Below the pieces are notes generated by a model that was given only the letters and a program-made list of their open reading frames with translations, searched no databases and was not told the origin of the DNA. Positions 1 through 16,733 of a stretch of DNA of 64,000 nucleotides are shown here, one piece after another. Source of the DNA: Kineosporia sp. A_224 (GTDB lineage: Bacteria; Actinomycetota; Actinomycetes; Actinomycetales; Kineosporiaceae); the NCBI RefSeq assembly GCF_002198655.1, contig NZ_MWLN01000202.1, forward strand, positions 35,498-99,497, read 5' to 3'. Position 1 is the stretch's first letter, and each line of letters opens with the position of its first letter. Made by a program: the position numbers and the translations under genes.

Positions 1-100
1 TCAGCGGGCGCGCGCGATGACCGCGACGGTCGAGCTCCGGCACGACGGCGTCCCACGCTGATCCGTCGAGCCAGAGGCCGGCGAGCAACACGATGTCCAT
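1..100 (-). CDS. alpha/beta hydrolase, N-terminal fragment
   Basis: Only the first 33 codons are in the window; the gene runs off the left edge. The reading frame starts MDIVLLAGLWLDGSAWDAVV, the usual opening strand and oxyanion-loop region of small alpha/beta-fold hydrolases (strand, then G-x-W, then a W-x-x-V helix). The ATG at 98-100 has a good ribosome site on the minus strand (GAGGAG about 9 nt upstream), so the start is firm. The catalytic Ser, Asp and His lie outside the window, so substrate and activity cannot be stated. It follows the VOC gene on the same strand after a gap of about 125 bp. Confidence 0.7.
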   Translation of the reverse strand, partial: MDIVLLAGLWLDGSAWDAVVPELDRRGHRARPL

Positions 101-224
101 GGTGGGCGAACTCCTCAGGTGTCGGGTAGGACCGCCTCTGTCGACGCGGCCGGGCGACACCGTACGGAGCATTGCGGACGATCGCCGTCCGGCTATGCAC
201 GGACCGTTCCGCGCGTCGAGAGCG

Positions 225-647
225 TCACTCTTCGCCGGCGAGCTCGTCGGCGACGTCATCGGCGACGAGCTCGACCTCGAAGCCGGACCCGTCCTCGAGG
301 TAGGCCGCGTAGTGCTGGGGGCCACCCGCATGCGGGTGTCGGTCAGGGAACATGAGCCGCCACCCGTGGGCACCGCACCCGGTGACGAACCGGTCGACCT
401 GTGCACGGGTGCCGGCGTGGAATGCCAGGTGGTTCAGGCCAGGTCGGGTGCGCTCGTGACCGCCCTCGCTCACGTCGGGACCGGCCTCGAGCACGAGGTA
501 CGTGTCACCGTGACGCCACGAGCGGCCCGCCGACCACGAGCCGTCCTGCGACCAGCCGAGCTCCGTGAGCAGCCAGCCCCAGGAGCGCACGGCGGCCTCC
601 AGGTCGTCGACCCAGATCTCGAGGTGGTGGAGGCCGCCTCCGGCCAT
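225..647 (-). CDS. VOC-superfamily (glyoxalase/bleomycin-resistance fold) protein
   Basis: The 140-residue protein has the single-domain VOC pattern. It opens LHHLEIWVDDLEAAVRSWGW (beta strand, then helix), has a central NHLAFH strand with a likely metal-ligand His, and ends with a strand carrying a late acid (FEVELV). VOC enzymes bind a divalent metal in a beta-alpha-beta-beta-beta fold and act as glyoxalases, dioxygenases or drug-binding proteins; which one applies here is not visible. The ATG at 645-647 was chosen because a GGGAGG site lies 8 nt upstream; the longer open frame runs back into the rRNA terminator and 5S gene and is not coding. It is the first gene after the rRNA operon on this strand. 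The C-terminus is very acidic. Confidence 0.8.
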   Translation of the reverse strand: MAGGGLHHLEIWVDDLEAAVRSWGWLLTELGWSQDGSWSAGRSWRHGDTYLVLEAGPDVSEGGHERTRPGLNHLAFHAGTRAQVDRFVTGCGAHGWRLMFPDRHPHAGGPQHYAAYLEDGSGFEVELVADDVADELAGEE

Positions 648-693
648 GAGTCGTTCCTCCCCAGGAGACGGACCTTCGTTGGTGCCAAAATGC

Positions 694-725
694 GTGATGG
701 CCACCCCGTGTGGGGTGGCCATCAT
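694..725 (-). terminator. rRNA operon terminator
   Basis: A perfect 12-bp inverted repeat (696-707 with 712-723) encloses a 4-nt loop and is extended by one more A-T pair. On the minus strand it is followed by a short TTTT run. It lies about 10 nt beyond the 3' end of 5S rRNA, the expected place for the end of the rRNA transcript. Confidence 0.85.
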
Positions 726-735
726 GCGGTGGGTG

Positions 736-853
736 TCCGGCGGCGTCCTACTCTCCCACCCAGTCCCCCGGGCAGTACCATCGGCGCAGGCAGGCTTAGC
801 TTCCGGGTTCGGAATGGGACCGGGCGTTTCCCTGCCGCTATGGCCGCCGTAAC
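736..853 (-). rRNA. rrf: 5S ribosomal RNA
   Basis: About 118 nt. On the minus strand the RNA begins GTTACGGCGGCCATAGCGGC and ends with the complementary GCCGCCGGAC, forming helix I. The universally conserved block CCGAACCCGGAAGCTAAG lies in between. Ends are estimated from helix I and may be off by 1-2 nt. It is the last gene of the rRNA operon. Confidence 0.95.
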
Positions 854-921
854 TCTGTCGAACTGTCAACACGCGGCCCCGCCGGCAGCAACCTGGAGTC
901 AGGTTGGCGACACGCGGGGGT

Positions 922-956
922 GTTGGTGGTTCGGGAACCGCACAGTGGACGCGAGC
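922..956 (-). repeat. 3' arm of the 23S rRNA processing stem
   Basis: This 35-nt block in the 23S-5S spacer is complementary to 4159-4193, just upstream of 23S. By eye the pairing is 31 Watson-Crick pairs, 2 G-U pairs and 2 mismatches. It would form the long duplex that loops out pre-23S rRNA for RNase III cleavage. The rest of the spacer (854-1035) shows no tRNA or ORF. Confidence 0.8.
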
Positions 957-1035
957 AGTGCTTGAGTACCAGATCCCCTCCAAGCATCCCCGCCGGTCGT
1001 GGGCTCGAGAGCCCTCCGGTGTGGGGGTGGTGGGG

Positions 1036-6134
<5,099 letters not shown>

Positions 6135-6329
6135 GCCTAACCGCTAACACCCCCGAAAGGGCGCCAACACAACTAGACACAATACGAACAAATAATCCCA
6201 GCCGAAACACAGAACGAGCATCTAGCTCAATCTGCAATCAACCAAGCAAACCCAAGACCCACAAGACACCAACCAACCAGACGGCCAGCCAGCACCCCAC
6301 AAGCCAAGGCTCTTGGCATCGACTACAAA

Positions 6330-6358
6330 GCACGCTGTTGAGTTCTCAAGGAACAGAC
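6330..6358 (-). repeat. 5' arm of the 16S rRNA processing stem
   Basis: The leader RNA here (TTCCTTGAGAACTCAACAGC core) is complementary to 4336-4364 in the spacer, enclosing 16S in a 29-nt stem. The TTGAGAACTC element is boxA-like and may also serve antitermination. The stretch 6135-6330 is A/C-rich leader without an ORF. Confidence 0.75.
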
Positions 6359-6407
6359 GCACCCGAGTACTTCGACCTCTCGGTCGTTTTCGCGGGGCTT
6401 CGTTTCC

Positions 6408-6436
6408 AGCCTAGCCTACCCGGTACTCGGTGTCAC
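6408..6436 (-). promoter_or_regulatory. rRNA operon promoter
   Basis: On the minus strand a -35 box GTGACA (6431-6436; 5 of 6 matches to TTGACA) and a -10 box TAGGCT (6408-6413) are separated by exactly 17 bp. The start would fall near 6400, giving a leader of about 265 nt before 16S. No second equally good promoter was found. The 6440-6718 stretch upstream holds nothing else clear, apart from a 9-bp inverted repeat (6670-6678 with 6703-6711) that may help end the tyrS transcript. Confidence 0.7.
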
Positions 6437-6718
6437 ATCCGGCTACCCAGCGTGACCTCGAGAGAGGGTTCACCCACAGAAGACCCGCGCAGACCTTGCG
6501 GCCGGCGCCGAATCTCTTCCGAGGGGTGGTGCCCCGGGGGACCGTCCACCTCGCGGTGTCCGTTCCTCCCCGTCGGGGCGACGAGGTGAAACATTAGGCA
6601 GGCACGGAGCGCGAGTCAAATCGGGGTGCGACGACCGTCGTCCGTGTGTGGCAGGGGCCGGCGGAACCGCCCCGCAACGACTCGGCAACGAGCCCGAAAC
6701 CTGTTGCGGGGCAGGCGA

Positions 6719-7993
6719 TCAGCCCACCTCGACAGCCGCGAGCGAGCGCCGTCCGCGGCGCAGCAGGATCCACCGGCCGTGCAGCAGGTCGGCCCCACCG
6801 ACGGTCGCGTCCTCCCCCAGGACCTTGGTGTTGTTCACGTAGGCCCCGCCCTCCGCGATCGCCCGCCGTGCGGCGGACTTGCTCTGGACGAGCCCCGTGG
6901 CAGCGAACAGGTCGACGACGGGGTGCTCCCCGGCCGGTACCGAGGCCGACGGCAGCTCGGCGACCGCGTCCCGCAGCGTCGCGACGTCCAGCAGGGCGAG
7001 GTCCCCCCGCCCGAAGAGCGCCTGGCTCGCCTCCTGCACGCGGCGCGTGGCCTCCGCACCGTGGACGAGCGTCGTGACGTCCTCGGCGAGGGCGCGCTGC
7101 GCCTCCCGGGCCTGCGGCTTCTCCCGCGTCGCCTCCTCGAGCGCCTCGATCTCCTCCCGCGTGCGGAACGAGAAGATCTTCAGGTAGTCGCCCACCTTGG
7201 CGTCCTCGGCGTTGAGCCAGAACTGGTAGAAGGCGTACGGCGACGTCATCTCCGGGGCCAGCCAGATCGCGCCGCCCTCGGTCTTGCCGAACTTCGTGCC
7301 GTCCGCCTTGGTGACCAGCGGCGTCGCGAGGGCGTGAACGCTCACCCCCTCCGCGCGGTGCACGAGGTCCGTCCCCGCGGTGAGGTTGCCCCACTGGTCC
7401 GAGCCTCCGGTCTGCAGCGTGCAGCCGTGCCGCTTCCACAGCTCGTGGAAGTCCATCCCCTGCAGGATCTGGTAGCTGAACTCGGTGAAGCTGATCCCGG
7501 CCTCGGAGCTGAGCCGCGCGCTGACGGCCTCCTTGGCGAGCATCCGGTTCACCCGGAAGTGCTTGCCGACGTCACGGAGGAAGTCGATCGCCGACATCGG
7601 CGCGGTCCAGTCGAGGTTGTTGACGACCTGCGCCGCGTTCTCCCCCTCGAACGACACGAACCGCTGCACCTGGTCGCGGATCCGCTCGACCCAGCCGGCC
7701 ACCGTGTCGCGCGAGTTGAGGACGCGTTCCCCGGACATCCTCGGGTCCCCGATGAGCCCGGTCGCCCCTCCGACGAGCACGAGCGGGCGGTGCCCGAACT
7801 CCTGCAGCCGGCGCATCGTGACGAGCTGCACGAGGTTGCCCATGTGCAGGCTCGGCGCGGTGGGGTCGAAGCCGCAGTAGAACGTCACGGGGCCTGCCGC
7901 CAACGCGGCCCGCAGGGCCTCCTCGTCGGTGGACAGTGCGACGAGCCCGCGCCAGGCGAGCTCGTCGAGGGCGTTGCCCCGGGGGTCACTCAC
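6719..7993 (-). CDS. tyrS: tyrosyl-tRNA synthetase
   Basis: 424 residues, normal for bacterial TyrRS. This class I enzyme charges tRNA-Tyr in the cytoplasm. The ATP-binding signature appears as SLHMGN near residue 50. The tyrosine-binding segment follows (SYQILQGMD, QTGGSDQWGN), and the KMSKS loop is the bacterial-type KFGKT near residue 230. The C-terminal part (about 355-420) is an S4 RNA-binding domain. The start is GTG at 7991-7993. The gene is transcribed toward the rRNA operon, 580 bp upstream of 16S, in the same direction as the DNA glycosylase gene before it. No T-box leader is visible in the 67-bp gap upstream. Confidence 0.97.
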   Translation of the reverse strand: MSDPRGNALDELAWRGLVALSTDEEALRAALAAGPVTFYCGFDPTAPSLHMGNLVQLVTMRRLQEFGHRPLVLVGGATGLIGDPRMSGERVLNSRDTVAGWVERIRDQVQRFVSFEGENAAQVVNNLDWTAPMSAIDFLRDVGKHFRVNRMLAKEAVSARLSSEAGISFTEFSYQILQGMDFHELWKRHGCTLQTGGSDQWGNLTAGTDLVHRAEGVSVHALATPLVTKADGTKFGKTEGGAIWLAPEMTSPYAFYQFWLNAEDAKVGDYLKIFSFRTREEIEALEEATREKPQAREAQRALAEDVTTLVHGAEATRRVQEASQALFGRGDLALLDVATLRDAVAELPSASVPAGEHPVVDLFAATGLVQSKSAARRAIAEGGAYVNNTKVLGEDATVGGADLLHGRWILLRRGRRSLAAVEVG

Positions 7994-8060
7994 GGCTTCT
8001 GCCGTCCTCTCGGTCGGACGCCGGCGGCACCGGCGCCTCTCGGTGGTCGCTCAGAGCGTC

Positions 8061-8723
8061 TCAGACACCGCCCGCCGAGGGCGACGCGATACCCCGGCGG
8101 CGCGTCACTCCCGGGCGGAACGTCGAGACCGTCGGCTCGTCGTGCAGCCAGAACCGCCAGGGGAAGGCGACCGCGTCACCGCCGGCCCCGGCGACCCCGA
8201 CCCGCGGGCCGGTCCGCAGCCGGGCCGGGTCGTACGGCTCCCCCGCGTCCAGCCGCAGGGCGCCGTCCGCCACGCACAGGTCCGCGCCGTCCTCGGCCTT
8301 CGCGATGCCGAGCGCCGTCGCCAGCCGGGCCGGACCGCGCGCGAGGTCGACGTCCTTGCGTGCCGACGGCCGCCGCGACCGCGCGACGTCCAGCCCCTCG
8401 ACGACCTCACCGGCGCGCAGCAGGACGGCGCTCGCCTCGCCGTCCGGGCCGCACACGACGTTGGCGCACCAGTGCATCCCGTACGTGAAGTAGACGTAGA
8501 GGTGCCCTGGCGGGCCGAACATCACGGCGGTGCGCGGCGTCCGGCCGCGGAACGCGTGCGAGCCCGGGTCGTCGCCGCTCGTGTACGCCTCGACCTCGGT
8601 GAGCCGGACGCCGACGCGCCCCTGCGGCGTGGCATGCACGAGCACTGCCCCGAGCAGCGCCGGGGCCAGGTCGAGGGAGACCGCCGAGAGGTCGCGCCGG
8701 GTGAGCCGTCGTCGCCGAGCCAC
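8061..8723 (-). CDS. mpg: 3-methyladenine DNA glycosylase (AAG/Mpg family)
   Basis: 220 residues, typical for this base-excision enzyme that removes alkylated purines from DNA. It shows the family block EVEAY around residue 43, with the Glu that activates water, then DPGSHAFRGRTPRTAVMFG, and the core YVYFTYGMHWCANVV with the Tyr that intercalates into DNA. The C-terminal RVGV segment and a WRFWL motif complete the fold. GTG at 8721-8723 is taken as the start. TAGGGT lies 6 nt upstream and there is no Shine-Dalgarno sequence, so the mRNA may be leaderless. It shares a 39-bp divergent intergenic region with the alaX-type gene. Confidence 0.93.
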   Translation of the reverse strand: MARRRRLTRRDLSAVSLDLAPALLGAVLVHATPQGRVGVRLTEVEAYTSGDDPGSHAFRGRTPRTAVMFGPPGHLYVYFTYGMHWCANVVCGPDGEASAVLLRAGEVVEGLDVARSRRPSARKDVDLARGPARLATALGIAKAEDGADLCVADGALRLDAGEPYDPARLRTGPRVGVAGAGGDAVAFPWRFWLHDEPTVSTFRPGVTRRRGIASPSAGGV

Positions 8724-8729
8724 CCGGCC

Positions 8730-8754
8730 ACCCTACGAGGACAGGGCCTACGCT
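8730..8754. promoter_or_regulatory. divergent leaderless -10 elements (mpg and alaX)
   Basis: Only 39 bp separate the two GTG starts. On the minus strand TAGGGT (8730-8735) sits 6 nt before the mpg GTG. On the plus strand TACGCT (8749-8754) sits 8 nt before the alaX-type GTG. Neither gene has a Shine-Dalgarno sequence. Both fit -10 boxes with transcription starting at the start codon. Inferred from spacing only. Confidence 0.45.
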
Positions 8755-8762
8755 GACCGGCC

Positions 8763-9512
8763 GTGGCAGCGAACAGCGCGGACCTGCACGGCCGCACGCA
8801 CCGGCTCGAGCTCGGCGACCAGACCCTGCGCGCGTGGGACGCCGTCGTCCTCGTGAGCGACCCGGAGACCGGCGTCGTCCTCGACCGGTCGGCGTTCTAC
8901 CCGGGCGGCGGCGGGCAGCCGCCCGACCACGGCGTGCTGCTGTGGGGCGGCGTCCAGACCCGCATCGTCGGCGTCCGCAAGGGCGACGACCTCGCCCTGC
9001 TCCCGGCGGACGGCGACCCGCTGCCGCCGGTCGGCACCGCCGTCCGCGGCGCCGTCGAGGACGACCGCCGGACGGCGCTCATGCGCACCCACTCCGGCCT
9101 GCATCTGCTCTCCGGCGTCGTGTTCCGCGACTTCGGCGCGCTCGTGACCGGCGGGAACATGGAACCCCTCGAGGCCCGGATGGACTTCAACCTGCCCGAG
9201 GTGCCCGAGGGCTTCCGGGACGCGGTCGCCGCGGCGTGCGCGGCCGAGGTCGGTGCCGACCGCGCGATCACGACGACGACGCTCCCCCGCGACGTCGCGT
9301 TCTCGACCTACCCGGACCTCATCCGTACGGCGACGAACCTGCTGCCCGACGACCTCGAGATCGTCCGCGTCGTCGACATCGCCGGGCTCGACACCCAGGC
9401 GGACGCCGGCACGCACGTCGCCTCGACGCGACAGATCGGCGGCCTCGAGATCGTCAAGATCGAGAACAAGGGCAAGGGGTTCCGCCGGCTGCGGGTGCGC
9501 ATCGTCGACTGA
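8763..9512 (+). CDS. alanyl-tRNA editing protein (AlaX type)
   Basis: 249 residues. This is a free-standing relative of the AlaRS editing domain, which hydrolyses Ser- or Gly-tRNA(Ala). The N-terminal barrel carries the glycine-rich loop SAFYPGGGGQ near residue 45. The zinc site begins with THSGLH (HxxxH) near residue 110. The second half, normally CGGTH, reads DAGTH here near residue 223, so the usual Cys ligand is replaced by Asp; catalytic use of this variant is not shown by the sequence. The GTG start has no Shine-Dalgarno sequence, only TACGCT 8 nt upstream. The gene is convergent with argH, and the 72-bp gap contains a 7-bp inverted repeat built on GGTACCG. Confidence 0.88.
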   Translation: MAANSADLHGRTHRLELGDQTLRAWDAVVLVSDPETGVVLDRSAFYPGGGGQPPDHGVLLWGGVQTRIVGVRKGDDLALLPADGDPLPPVGTAVRGAVEDDRRTALMRTHSGLHLLSGVVFRDFGALVTGGNMEPLEARMDFNLPEVPEGFRDAVAAACAAEVGADRAITTTTLPRDVAFSTYPDLIRTATNLLPDDLEIVRVVDIAGLDTQADAGTHVASTRQIGGLEIVKIENKGKGFRRLRVRIVD

Positions 9513-9584
9513 CGATGCTCGCGCCCGGTACCGGAACCCGGCGCCGGAGCGGCCAGGAACGGTACCGACCGCGGGCACGAGCGG

Positions 9585-12654
<3,070 letters not shown>

Positions 12655-13911
12655 TCACAGGGCCGCGGCAGCGGCGTCGAGGGCGGCGGGCAGGGCGGCG
12701 ACGAACGTGTCGGCCTGCTCCGCGGTGAGGATGAGGGGCGGGGCGAGGCGCAGCGCGTCCGGGCCGACGGCGTTGACGACGAGACCGGCCTGCAGCAACG
12801 CGTTCGCGGTCGCGGCGGCGACCGGTGCGCCGAGCTGGACGGCGACGAGCAGGCCCTCGCCGCGGGTGCCGGTGACGAGCGGGTGCCCCAGCCCCTCGAC
12901 GCCGGAACGGATCCGGGCGCCGACGGTGCGGGCGTTCTCGAGCAGGCCGTCGCGCTCGACGACGTGCAGGGTCGCGAGCGCGGCCGCCGCGGCGACCGGG
13001 TTGCCGCCGAACGTCGTCCCGTGCTGGCCGGGGCCGAGCAGGCTGCCCGCGCGCTGGCCCAGGCCGACGACGGCGCCGACCGGGATGCCGCTGCCGAGGC
13101 CCTTGGCGAGGGTGACGACGTCCGGAACGACGACCGGCCCGGTGCCGGCGACGTCCGCGCCGAGGTGCGGGTGCTGGTGGGCGAACCAGCGCCCGGTGCG
13201 GCCGACCCCGGTCTGCACCTCGTCGAGGACGAGCAGGGCGCCGGCCGCCGACGTGATCTCCCGGGCCGCCGCGAGGTAGCCCGCCGGTGCGGGCCGGACG
13301 CCGGCCTCGCCCTGGACGGGCTCGAGGACGACGGCCGCCGTCCCCGGACCCACCGCAGCACCGAGCGCGGCGACGTCCCCGAACGGCACGTGGACGACGT
13401 CCCCGGGCAGCGGCTCGAACGGCTCGCGGTACGCGGGCTTGTGGGTCAGCGCGAGGGCGCCCATGGTGCGGCCGTGGAACGCGCCCTCGGCGGCGACCAT
13501 GCCGCTGCGGCCGGTGCGGCGTGCGAGCTTGAACGCGCCCTCGTTGGCCTCGGTGCCGGAGTTCGTGAAGAACACCCGCGAACCGGCGGGCGCGTCGAGC
13601 AGCTCGAGGATCCGCTCGGCGAGGGCCACCTGCGGGGCCGTCGCGAAGAAGTTCGAGACGTGCCCGAGCGTGGCCAGCTGGGCGGTGACCGCGGACGTGA
13701 GGAACGGGTGCGCGTGACCGAGGACGTTGACGGCGATGCCGCCGAGCAGGTCGAGGTAGCGGGTGCCGTCGGCGTCCCAGACGTAGCAGCCCTCGCCACG
13801 GACGAGGACGCGCTGGGGCGTGCCGAAGGTGTTCATGACCGCCGAGGAGTACCGGCGCGTCCAGGCCTCGCCGCTGAGGCCGGCGGCGGACTGCTGCAGG
13901 TCGGCGGTCAT
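12655..13911 (-). CDS. argD: acetylornithine aminotransferase
   Basis: 418 residues, PLP fold type I, class III aminotransferase. It converts N-acetylglutamate semialdehyde to N-acetylornithine. The PLP site is visible as [15 protein letters not shown] followed by [11 protein letters not shown], where the Lys forms the Schiff base. [10 protein letters not shown] marks the phosphate-binding turn. The start overlaps the argB stop as ATGA (13908-13911). It sits between argB and argF, as expected for the actinobacterial cluster. Confidence 0.96.
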   Translation of the reverse strand: MTADLQQSAAGLSGEAWTRRYSSAVMNTFGTPQRVLVRGEGCYVWDADGTRYLDLLGGIAVNVLGHAHPFLTSAVTAQLATLGHVSNFFATAPQVALAERILELLDAPAGSRVFFTNSGTEANEGAFKLARRTGRSGMVAAEGAFHGRTMGALALTHKPAYREPFEPLPGDVVHVPFGDVAALGAAVGPGTAAVVLEPVQGEAGVRPAPAGYLAAAREITSAAGALLVLDEVQTGVGRTGRWFAHQHPHLGADVAGTGPVVVPDVVTLAKGLGSGIPVGAVVGLGQRAGSLLGPGQHGTTFGGNPVAAAAALATLHVVERDGLLENARTVGARIRSGVEGLGHPLVTGTRGEGLLVAVQLGAPVAAATANALLQAGLVVNAVGPDALRLAPPLILTAEQADTFVAALPAALDAAAAAL

Positions 13912-14897
13912 GCGGTGGCTCCTGGGAGATCGGGGCTGTGCAGATCGGGCGGCAGATCGGGCGGCAGATCGGACCGGGGGTCGGGCAGCACCATCGTGCC
14001 GACGCCCTCGGGCGTGAAGACCTCGAGCAGGACGCTGTGCGGCACGCGGCCGTCGATGACCGTCGCCTCCGGGACGCCGCCCTGCACGGCGCGCAGGCAG
14101 GCCTCCATCTTCGGGACCATCCCGGACTCCAGGGACGGCAGCAGCTTCTCCAGCTCGGTGGTCGTGATGCTCGACAGGAGCGAGGAGCGGTCCGGCCAGT
14201 CGGCGTAGACACCCTCGACGTCGGTGAGGACGACGAGCTTCACCGCGCGCAGCGCCACCGCGAGGGCCGCGGCGGCGGTGTCCGCGTTGACGTTGAGCAC
14301 CTGGCCGTCGTCGTCCGGCGCGACCGTCGAGACGACGGGGACGCGGCCGGCCTCGATGAGGTCGAGCACCGCGGCCGGGTCGACCTCGACGACGTCCCCG
14401 ACGAGACCGACGTCGACGACCTCGCCGTCGACGACCGCCCCGCGGCGCTCGGCGCGGAACAGCCCGGCGTCCTCGCCCGACAGCCCGACGCCCCGACCGC
14501 CGTTCGCGTTGACGAGGCCGACGAGCTCGCGGCCGACCTGCCCGACGAGCACCATCCGGACGACGTCCATCGCCTCGGGCGTCGTGACCCGCAGCCCGCC
14601 GCGGAACTCGCTCGCGATCCCGAGCCGGCCGAGCATCGACGAGATCTGCGGCCCGCCGCCGTGGACGACGACCGGCTTGAGGCCGACGGACCGCAGGAAG
14701 ACCATGTCTTGCGCGAAGGCGTGCTTCAGGGTGTCGTCGACCATGGCGTTGCCGCCGTACTTGACGACGACGATCTCGCCCGCGAACCGCTGCAGCCAGG
14801 GCAGCGCCTCGACGAGGACCTGCGCCTTGGCGCCCGGCGGCAGGGCCGCGACGGCGGCGGTGTGGTCGGCGGTGTTGTCGGTGGCCCGGTCGGTCAT
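13908..14897 (-). CDS. argB: acetylglutamate kinase
   Basis: 329 residues. It phosphorylates N-acetylglutamate and is usually the arginine-inhibited step. The nucleotide loop VVKYGGNAM and the substrate loop VVHGGGPQI lie in the N-terminal half, with [12 protein letters not shown] and [10 protein letters not shown] in the C-terminal half. About 25 residues at the C-terminus exceed the usual length and are low complexity ([10 protein letters not shown]). They are encoded by a 12-bp tandem repeat at 13941-13976. The gene overlaps argJ upstream and argD downstream, both by ATGA. Confidence 0.96.
   Translation of the reverse strand: MTDRATDNTADHTAAVAALPPGAKAQVLVEALPWLQRFAGEIVVVKYGGNAMVDDTLKHAFAQDMVFLRSVGLKPVVVHGGGPQISSMLGRLGIASEFRGGLRVTTPEAMDVVRMVLVGQVGRELVGLVNANGGRGVGLSGEDAGLFRAERRGAVVDGEVVDVGLVGDVVEVDPAAVLDLIEAGRVPVVSTVAPDDDGQVLNVNADTAAAALAVALRAVKLVVLTDVEGVYADWPDRSSLLSSITTTELEKLLPSLESGMVPKMEACLRAVQGGVPEATVIDGRVPHSVLLEVFTPEGVGTMVLPDPRSDLPPDLPPDLHSPDLPGATA
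13941..13976. repeat. 12-bp tandem repeat, about 3 copies, within argB 3' end
   Basis: The unit CAGATCGGGCGG occurs twice exactly and a third time with changes. It is in frame and adds Pro-Pro-Asp-Leu units to the ArgB tail. Confidence 0.8.
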
Positions 14898-16078
14898 GTC
14901 GAGTAGGCGCTGTTCTCGTGGACGTAGTCGTGGGTGAGGTCGTTCGTCCAGACCGTCGCCTCGGCGGCACCGGCGTGGAGGTCGACGACGACGTGCACCT
15001 CACGGGCCGCCGCCATGTCGACCTTCGTGCGGTCCTCGCCGACGCCGCAGGCCCGGCAGACCTGGACGCCGTTGATGCTCACGTCGAGGGCGAGCGGGTC
15101 GAACTGCGCGGACGTCGTCCCGACCGCGGAGAGCACCCGGCCCCAGTTCGGGTCGTTGCCGAACACCGCGGCCTTGAAGAGGTTGCTGCGGGTCACGGCG
15201 CGCGCGACCTCGACGGCCTCGCCCTCGGTGGCCGCGTTGACGACCCGGACGGCGATGTCGTGGCTCGCGCCCTCGGCGTCCCCGACGAGCATCCGGGCGA
15301 GCGCGGCGCAGGCCTCCTCCACGGCGGCCGCGAAGTCCTCGGCGTCCGGGGCGACCCCGGACGCGCCGCTCGACAGCAGCAGCACGGTGTCGTTCGTCGA
15401 CATGCACCCGTCGGAGTCGACGCGGTCGAAGGTGCGGGCGGTCGCGGCGCGCAGGACGGCGTCGAGGGCGTCCGGGTCGGCGACGGCGTCCGTCGTGAGG
15501 ACGACGAGCATCGTCGCCAGCCCGGGGGCGAGCATCCCCGCGCCCTTGGCCATGCCGCCGACGCTCCAGCCGTTTCGGACGACGTGGACCGTCTTCGGGA
15601 CGGTGTCGGTGGTCATGATCGCGACCGCTGCGGCCGGGCCACCGGTCACGGACAGCGTCGCCGCGGCCGCGTCGACGCCGGGCAGCAGCCGCTCCATCGG
15701 GAGCCGTTCGCCGATGAGGCCCGTCGAGCAGACGGCGACGTCCCCGGCGGAGACCCCGAGGACCCCGGCGACGTGCTCCGCCGTCCGATGGGTGTCGAGG
15801 AAGCCCTCGCTGCCGGTGCACGCGTTGGCCCCGCCGGAGTTGAGGACGACGGCGTCGACGCGGCCGTCCGCGAGGACCTGCCGGCTCCAGACGACCGGGG
15901 CGGCCTGCACCCGGTTGCTCGTGAAGACACCGGCCGCGGCGCGGGCCGGGCCGTCGTTGACGACGAGCGCGAGGTCCGGGCGGCCGCTCGCCTTGAGCCC
16001 CGCCGTGACCCCGGCCGCCCGGAAGCCCGCCGGGCCGGTCACCCCCGCTGGGGTGCCGGCTGCTGCCGACGCGCTCAC
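14894..16078 (-). CDS. argJ: bifunctional ornithine acetyltransferase / N-acetylglutamate synthase
   Basis: 394 residues. It recycles the acetyl group from acetylornithine to glutamate, and in the bifunctional form also starts the pathway. ArgJ is made as a precursor that cleaves itself before a Thr. The cleavage motif is [20 protein letters not shown] near residue 190, with Thr in the usual LATML context. The end HENSAYST is the typical C-terminus. GTG at 16076-16078 overlaps the stop of the ACT-domain gene as GTGA. Its presence shows a cyclic acetyl route rather than argA/argE. Confidence 0.96.
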   Translation of the reverse strand: MSASAAAGTPAGVTGPAGFRAAGVTAGLKASGRPDLALVVNDGPARAAAGVFTSNRVQAAPVVWSRQVLADGRVDAVVLNSGGANACTGSEGFLDTHRTAEHVAGVLGVSAGDVAVCSTGLIGERLPMERLLPGVDAAAATLSVTGGPAAAVAIMTTDTVPKTVHVVRNGWSVGGMAKGAGMLAPGLATMLVVLTTDAVADPDALDAVLRAATARTFDRVDSDGCMSTNDTVLLLSSGASGVAPDAEDFAAAVEEACAALARMLVGDAEGASHDIAVRVVNAATEGEAVEVARAVTRSNLFKAAVFGNDPNWGRVLSAVGTTSAQFDPLALDVSINGVQVCRACGVGEDRTKVDMAAAREVHVVVDLHAGAAEATVWTNDLTHDYVHENSAYST

Positions 16079-16548
16079 GACAGCTCCGCGGCCTCGTCGC
16101 CGGGGACGACGACCGCAGGGACCCGCTCGGGGTGGCTCGAGTCGCCGGGGGCACCGGGGTGGTTGGAGCGGTCCTCGACGTCGTGCCCGGCCGCGTGCCA
16201 GACCGACGCCGCCGCCGCGGCCTTCGCCGCGGGCAGGAGCACCCAGTCGGTGTCGAACGTCGACACGGTGAGGACCGGGATCCCCGCGTCGGCGAGCGGC
16301 TTGAGCAGGGCGACGAGGATGCCGACCTGGCTGAACTCGAGCACCTCGTCGACGGTGACGGCGACGAGCGGACCCTCGACCGGGCCCGGGACGTCGTCCG
16401 GCACGCACGAGGTCGCGCAGACGACGGACGTCTCGTCCGCGGTTCGGGTGATGCTCACGAGCGGCGGCCCGACGGCCCAGTCGGGGTGGGGCGCGCCCGC
16501 CGGGAGGCGGACGACAGCAACAGCCTGGGGGTTGACGACGAGACGCAC
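16075..16548 (-). CDS. ACT-domain protein (COG3603/CASTOR-like) inside the arg operon
   Basis: 157 residues, two ACT-like halves. It begins VRLVVNPQAVAVVRLPAGAP. The marks of the COG3603/CASTOR-type ACT family are VSITRTADETSVVC near residue 33, then LEFSQVGILVALLKPLADAG and VSTFDTDWVLL. The tail is polar and variable. GTG at 16546-16548 was chosen because a strong GGAGGAG lies 5 nt before it and the domain starts exactly there. A longer frame begins at 16737 (overlapping the argC stop as ATGA) but adds 63 low-complexity residues. Human CASTOR proteins of this fold sense arginine; arginine sensing here is inference from fold and position. It is coupled to argJ by a GTGA overlap. Confidence 0.8.
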   Translation of the reverse strand: MRLVVNPQAVAVVRLPAGAPHPDWAVGPPLVSITRTADETSVVCATSCVPDDVPGPVEGPLVAVTVDEVLEFSQVGILVALLKPLADAGIPVLTVSTFDTDWVLLPAAKAAAAASVWHAAGHDVEDRSNHPGAPGDSSHPERVPAVVVPGDEAAELS

Positions 16549-16733
16549 TCGATCTCCTCCGAGCACCGTGGCCGCAGGACGAGGGTGGCCCGTCGGCGCG
16601 GCGTTGTCGAGGGACGTCGGTCCGACGTCCCCGGCCGGGACTTGCGTTGCAGGGCCTCGCACGTCGTCGCGCGAGGTCGTGCGGGGTGCCGCCGCCGGAC
16701 GGGCCGCGCCGGGAGGCAGTCCAGTGAGGGTAC

